Positions 5,133-5,791 of a stretch of 5,791 bases of DNA are shown here, one piece after another. This stretch comes from Thermomicrobiaceae bacterium. Lineage in GTDB: Bacteria; Chloroflexota; Chloroflexia; Thermomicrobiales; Thermomicrobiaceae. The stretch lies in assembly GCA_007123655.1 (NCBI GenBank), contig SKKR01000114.1:1-5791 (forward strand). The letters run 5' to 3'. Numbering within the stretch: position 1 is the stretch's first letter; each line of letters opens with the position of its first letter. A program made the translations under genes and the position numbers. The notes beneath the pieces are model-generated. The model saw nothing but the letters and a program-made list of their open reading frames with translations. It was not told where the DNA came from and searched no databases.

Positions 5133-5791
5133 TCAGATCCGGTGCTGTGCGTCTTCTTCGACCAGCGTTAGCAGTGCCGAATGGTCCAGATGCCCTGCAT
5201 CGCGGGCCTGGAGCATTTCATAACGCTCCCGAACGAACGACGTGACCGGCAGCGACACTCCTAGTTCCCTGGCGGTGTCCAGAACAATGCCCAGGTCTTT
5301 CCAGTGAAGTTCGGCGCGGCCACCAGGCTCGAAGTTATGGCGGAGCATCGACTCGCCCCGGAGCCGCAAGACTGCTGTCTGCGCCAGTCCGCCTTGCAGA
5401 ACCTGGATGATTCTGTCCGGCTTGACGCCCGATTTCGATCCAAGCACGAGCGCTTCGCTCACCGCCTGATAGCAGATCCCCACCACGATCTGATTGCACG
5501 CTTTGACCACCTGCCCGGCGCCGGATTCCCCGCAGTATGTGATCGTTTCGCCGAGCGCCTGGAAGACCGGGCGCGCCCGTGAAAAGTCCTCAGGAGAGCC
5601 GCCAACCATGATGCTCAGCGTTCCGTCGATCGCGCCTTTGTCGCCCCCGCTGACCGGTGCATCGAGCGCACTGGATCCCCGTGCCCGAAGCATCGTATCG
5701 ATCCGGACCGATGTGGACGGGTCGATTGTGCTCATGTCGATCAAGAGACTCCCTGGCTTCATCGACTCGATCAGCCCGTGTTCGCCCAGCG
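5133..5791 (-). CDS. Second beta-hydroxyacid dehydrogenase, paralogue of the downstream gene (N-terminus beyond right edge)
   Basis: The frame is open from the window edge: LGEHGLIESMKPG precedes the internal ATG at 5762, and by alignment with the 299-residue neighbour about 80 N-terminal residues, including the Rossmann glycine motif, lie outside. What is present is the family core: IDMSTIDP, the substrate loop DAPVSGGDKGAIDG, the catalytic lysine in GAGQVVKACNQ, and the LHWKDLG segment with its conserved lysine. It ends at TGA 5133. Around 130 of about 209 aligned residues match the neighbour without gaps, so they are tandem duplicates. The change LHRKDLG to LHWKDLG and the divergent last 30 residues suggest different substrate preference rather than simple dosage. 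It is the first gene of the operon seen here; the promoter is outside the window. Confidence 0.9.
   Translation of the reverse strand, partial: LGEHGLIESMKPGSLLIDMSTIDPSTSVRIDTMLRARGSSALDAPVSGGDKGAIDGTLSIMVGGSPEDFSRARPVFQALGETITYCGESGAGQVVKACNQIVVGICYQAVSEALVLGSKSGVKPDRIIQVLQGGLAQTAVLRLRGESMLRHNFEPGGRAELHWKDLGIVLDTARELGVSLPVTSFVRERYEMLQARDAGHLDHSALLTLVEEDAQHRI

Overview
The window is a moderately GC-rich (roughly 60% by eye) bacterial stretch with GTG and ATG starts, Shine-Dalgarno sites and short intergenic gaps. The gene set (a thiazoline-carboxylate-hydrolase-like fragment, a membrane-anchored alpha/beta hydrolase, several sugar-acid or 2-hydroxyacid enzymes) would fit a free-living heterotroph, for example a Chloroflexota-type lineage. 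That assignment is a weak guess because there is no rRNA or marker gene.

Left part (1-1625): a divergent pair. The first 36 codons of a minus-strand gene run off the left edge. A plus-strand gene encodes a 414-residue alpha/beta hydrolase with an N-terminal membrane anchor and a recognisable Ser-Asp-His triad. The 272-base gap between them holds only weak promoter-like and inverted-repeat signals.

Middle (1626-2363): about 740 bases with no intact gene. It is not empty. On the minus strand, 2102-1654 is the wreck of a class I DNA photolyase: the first ~20 codons joined directly to the last ~125 codons, with an amber codon at position 4 and a +1 frameshift. The deletion joint lies in an 11-base stretch that reads as part of both ends of the gene. 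Next to it are a 15-base palindrome, a ~56-base inverted-repeat element flanked by short direct repeats, and an operator-like inverted repeat just before the next gene.

Right part (2364-5791): an intact D-2-hydroxyacid dehydrogenase on plus, a convergent hairpin terminator, and a minus-strand operon read from right to left. The operon holds a beta-hydroxyacid dehydrogenase (N-terminus outside the window), a complete paralogue about 60% identical to it, and an HpcH/HpaI aldolase. Aldolase plus tartronate-semialdehyde-type reductase is the GarL/GarR pairing: the aldolase would split a 2-keto-3-deoxy sugar acid into pyruvate plus a semialdehyde, and a reductase would turn the semialdehyde into a hydroxyacid such as glycerate. 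The neighbouring 2-hydroxyacid dehydrogenase could work on glyoxylate, hydroxypyruvate or a related acid. The substrates are inferred from families and context. I see no CRISPR array, RNA gene or clearly novel system.
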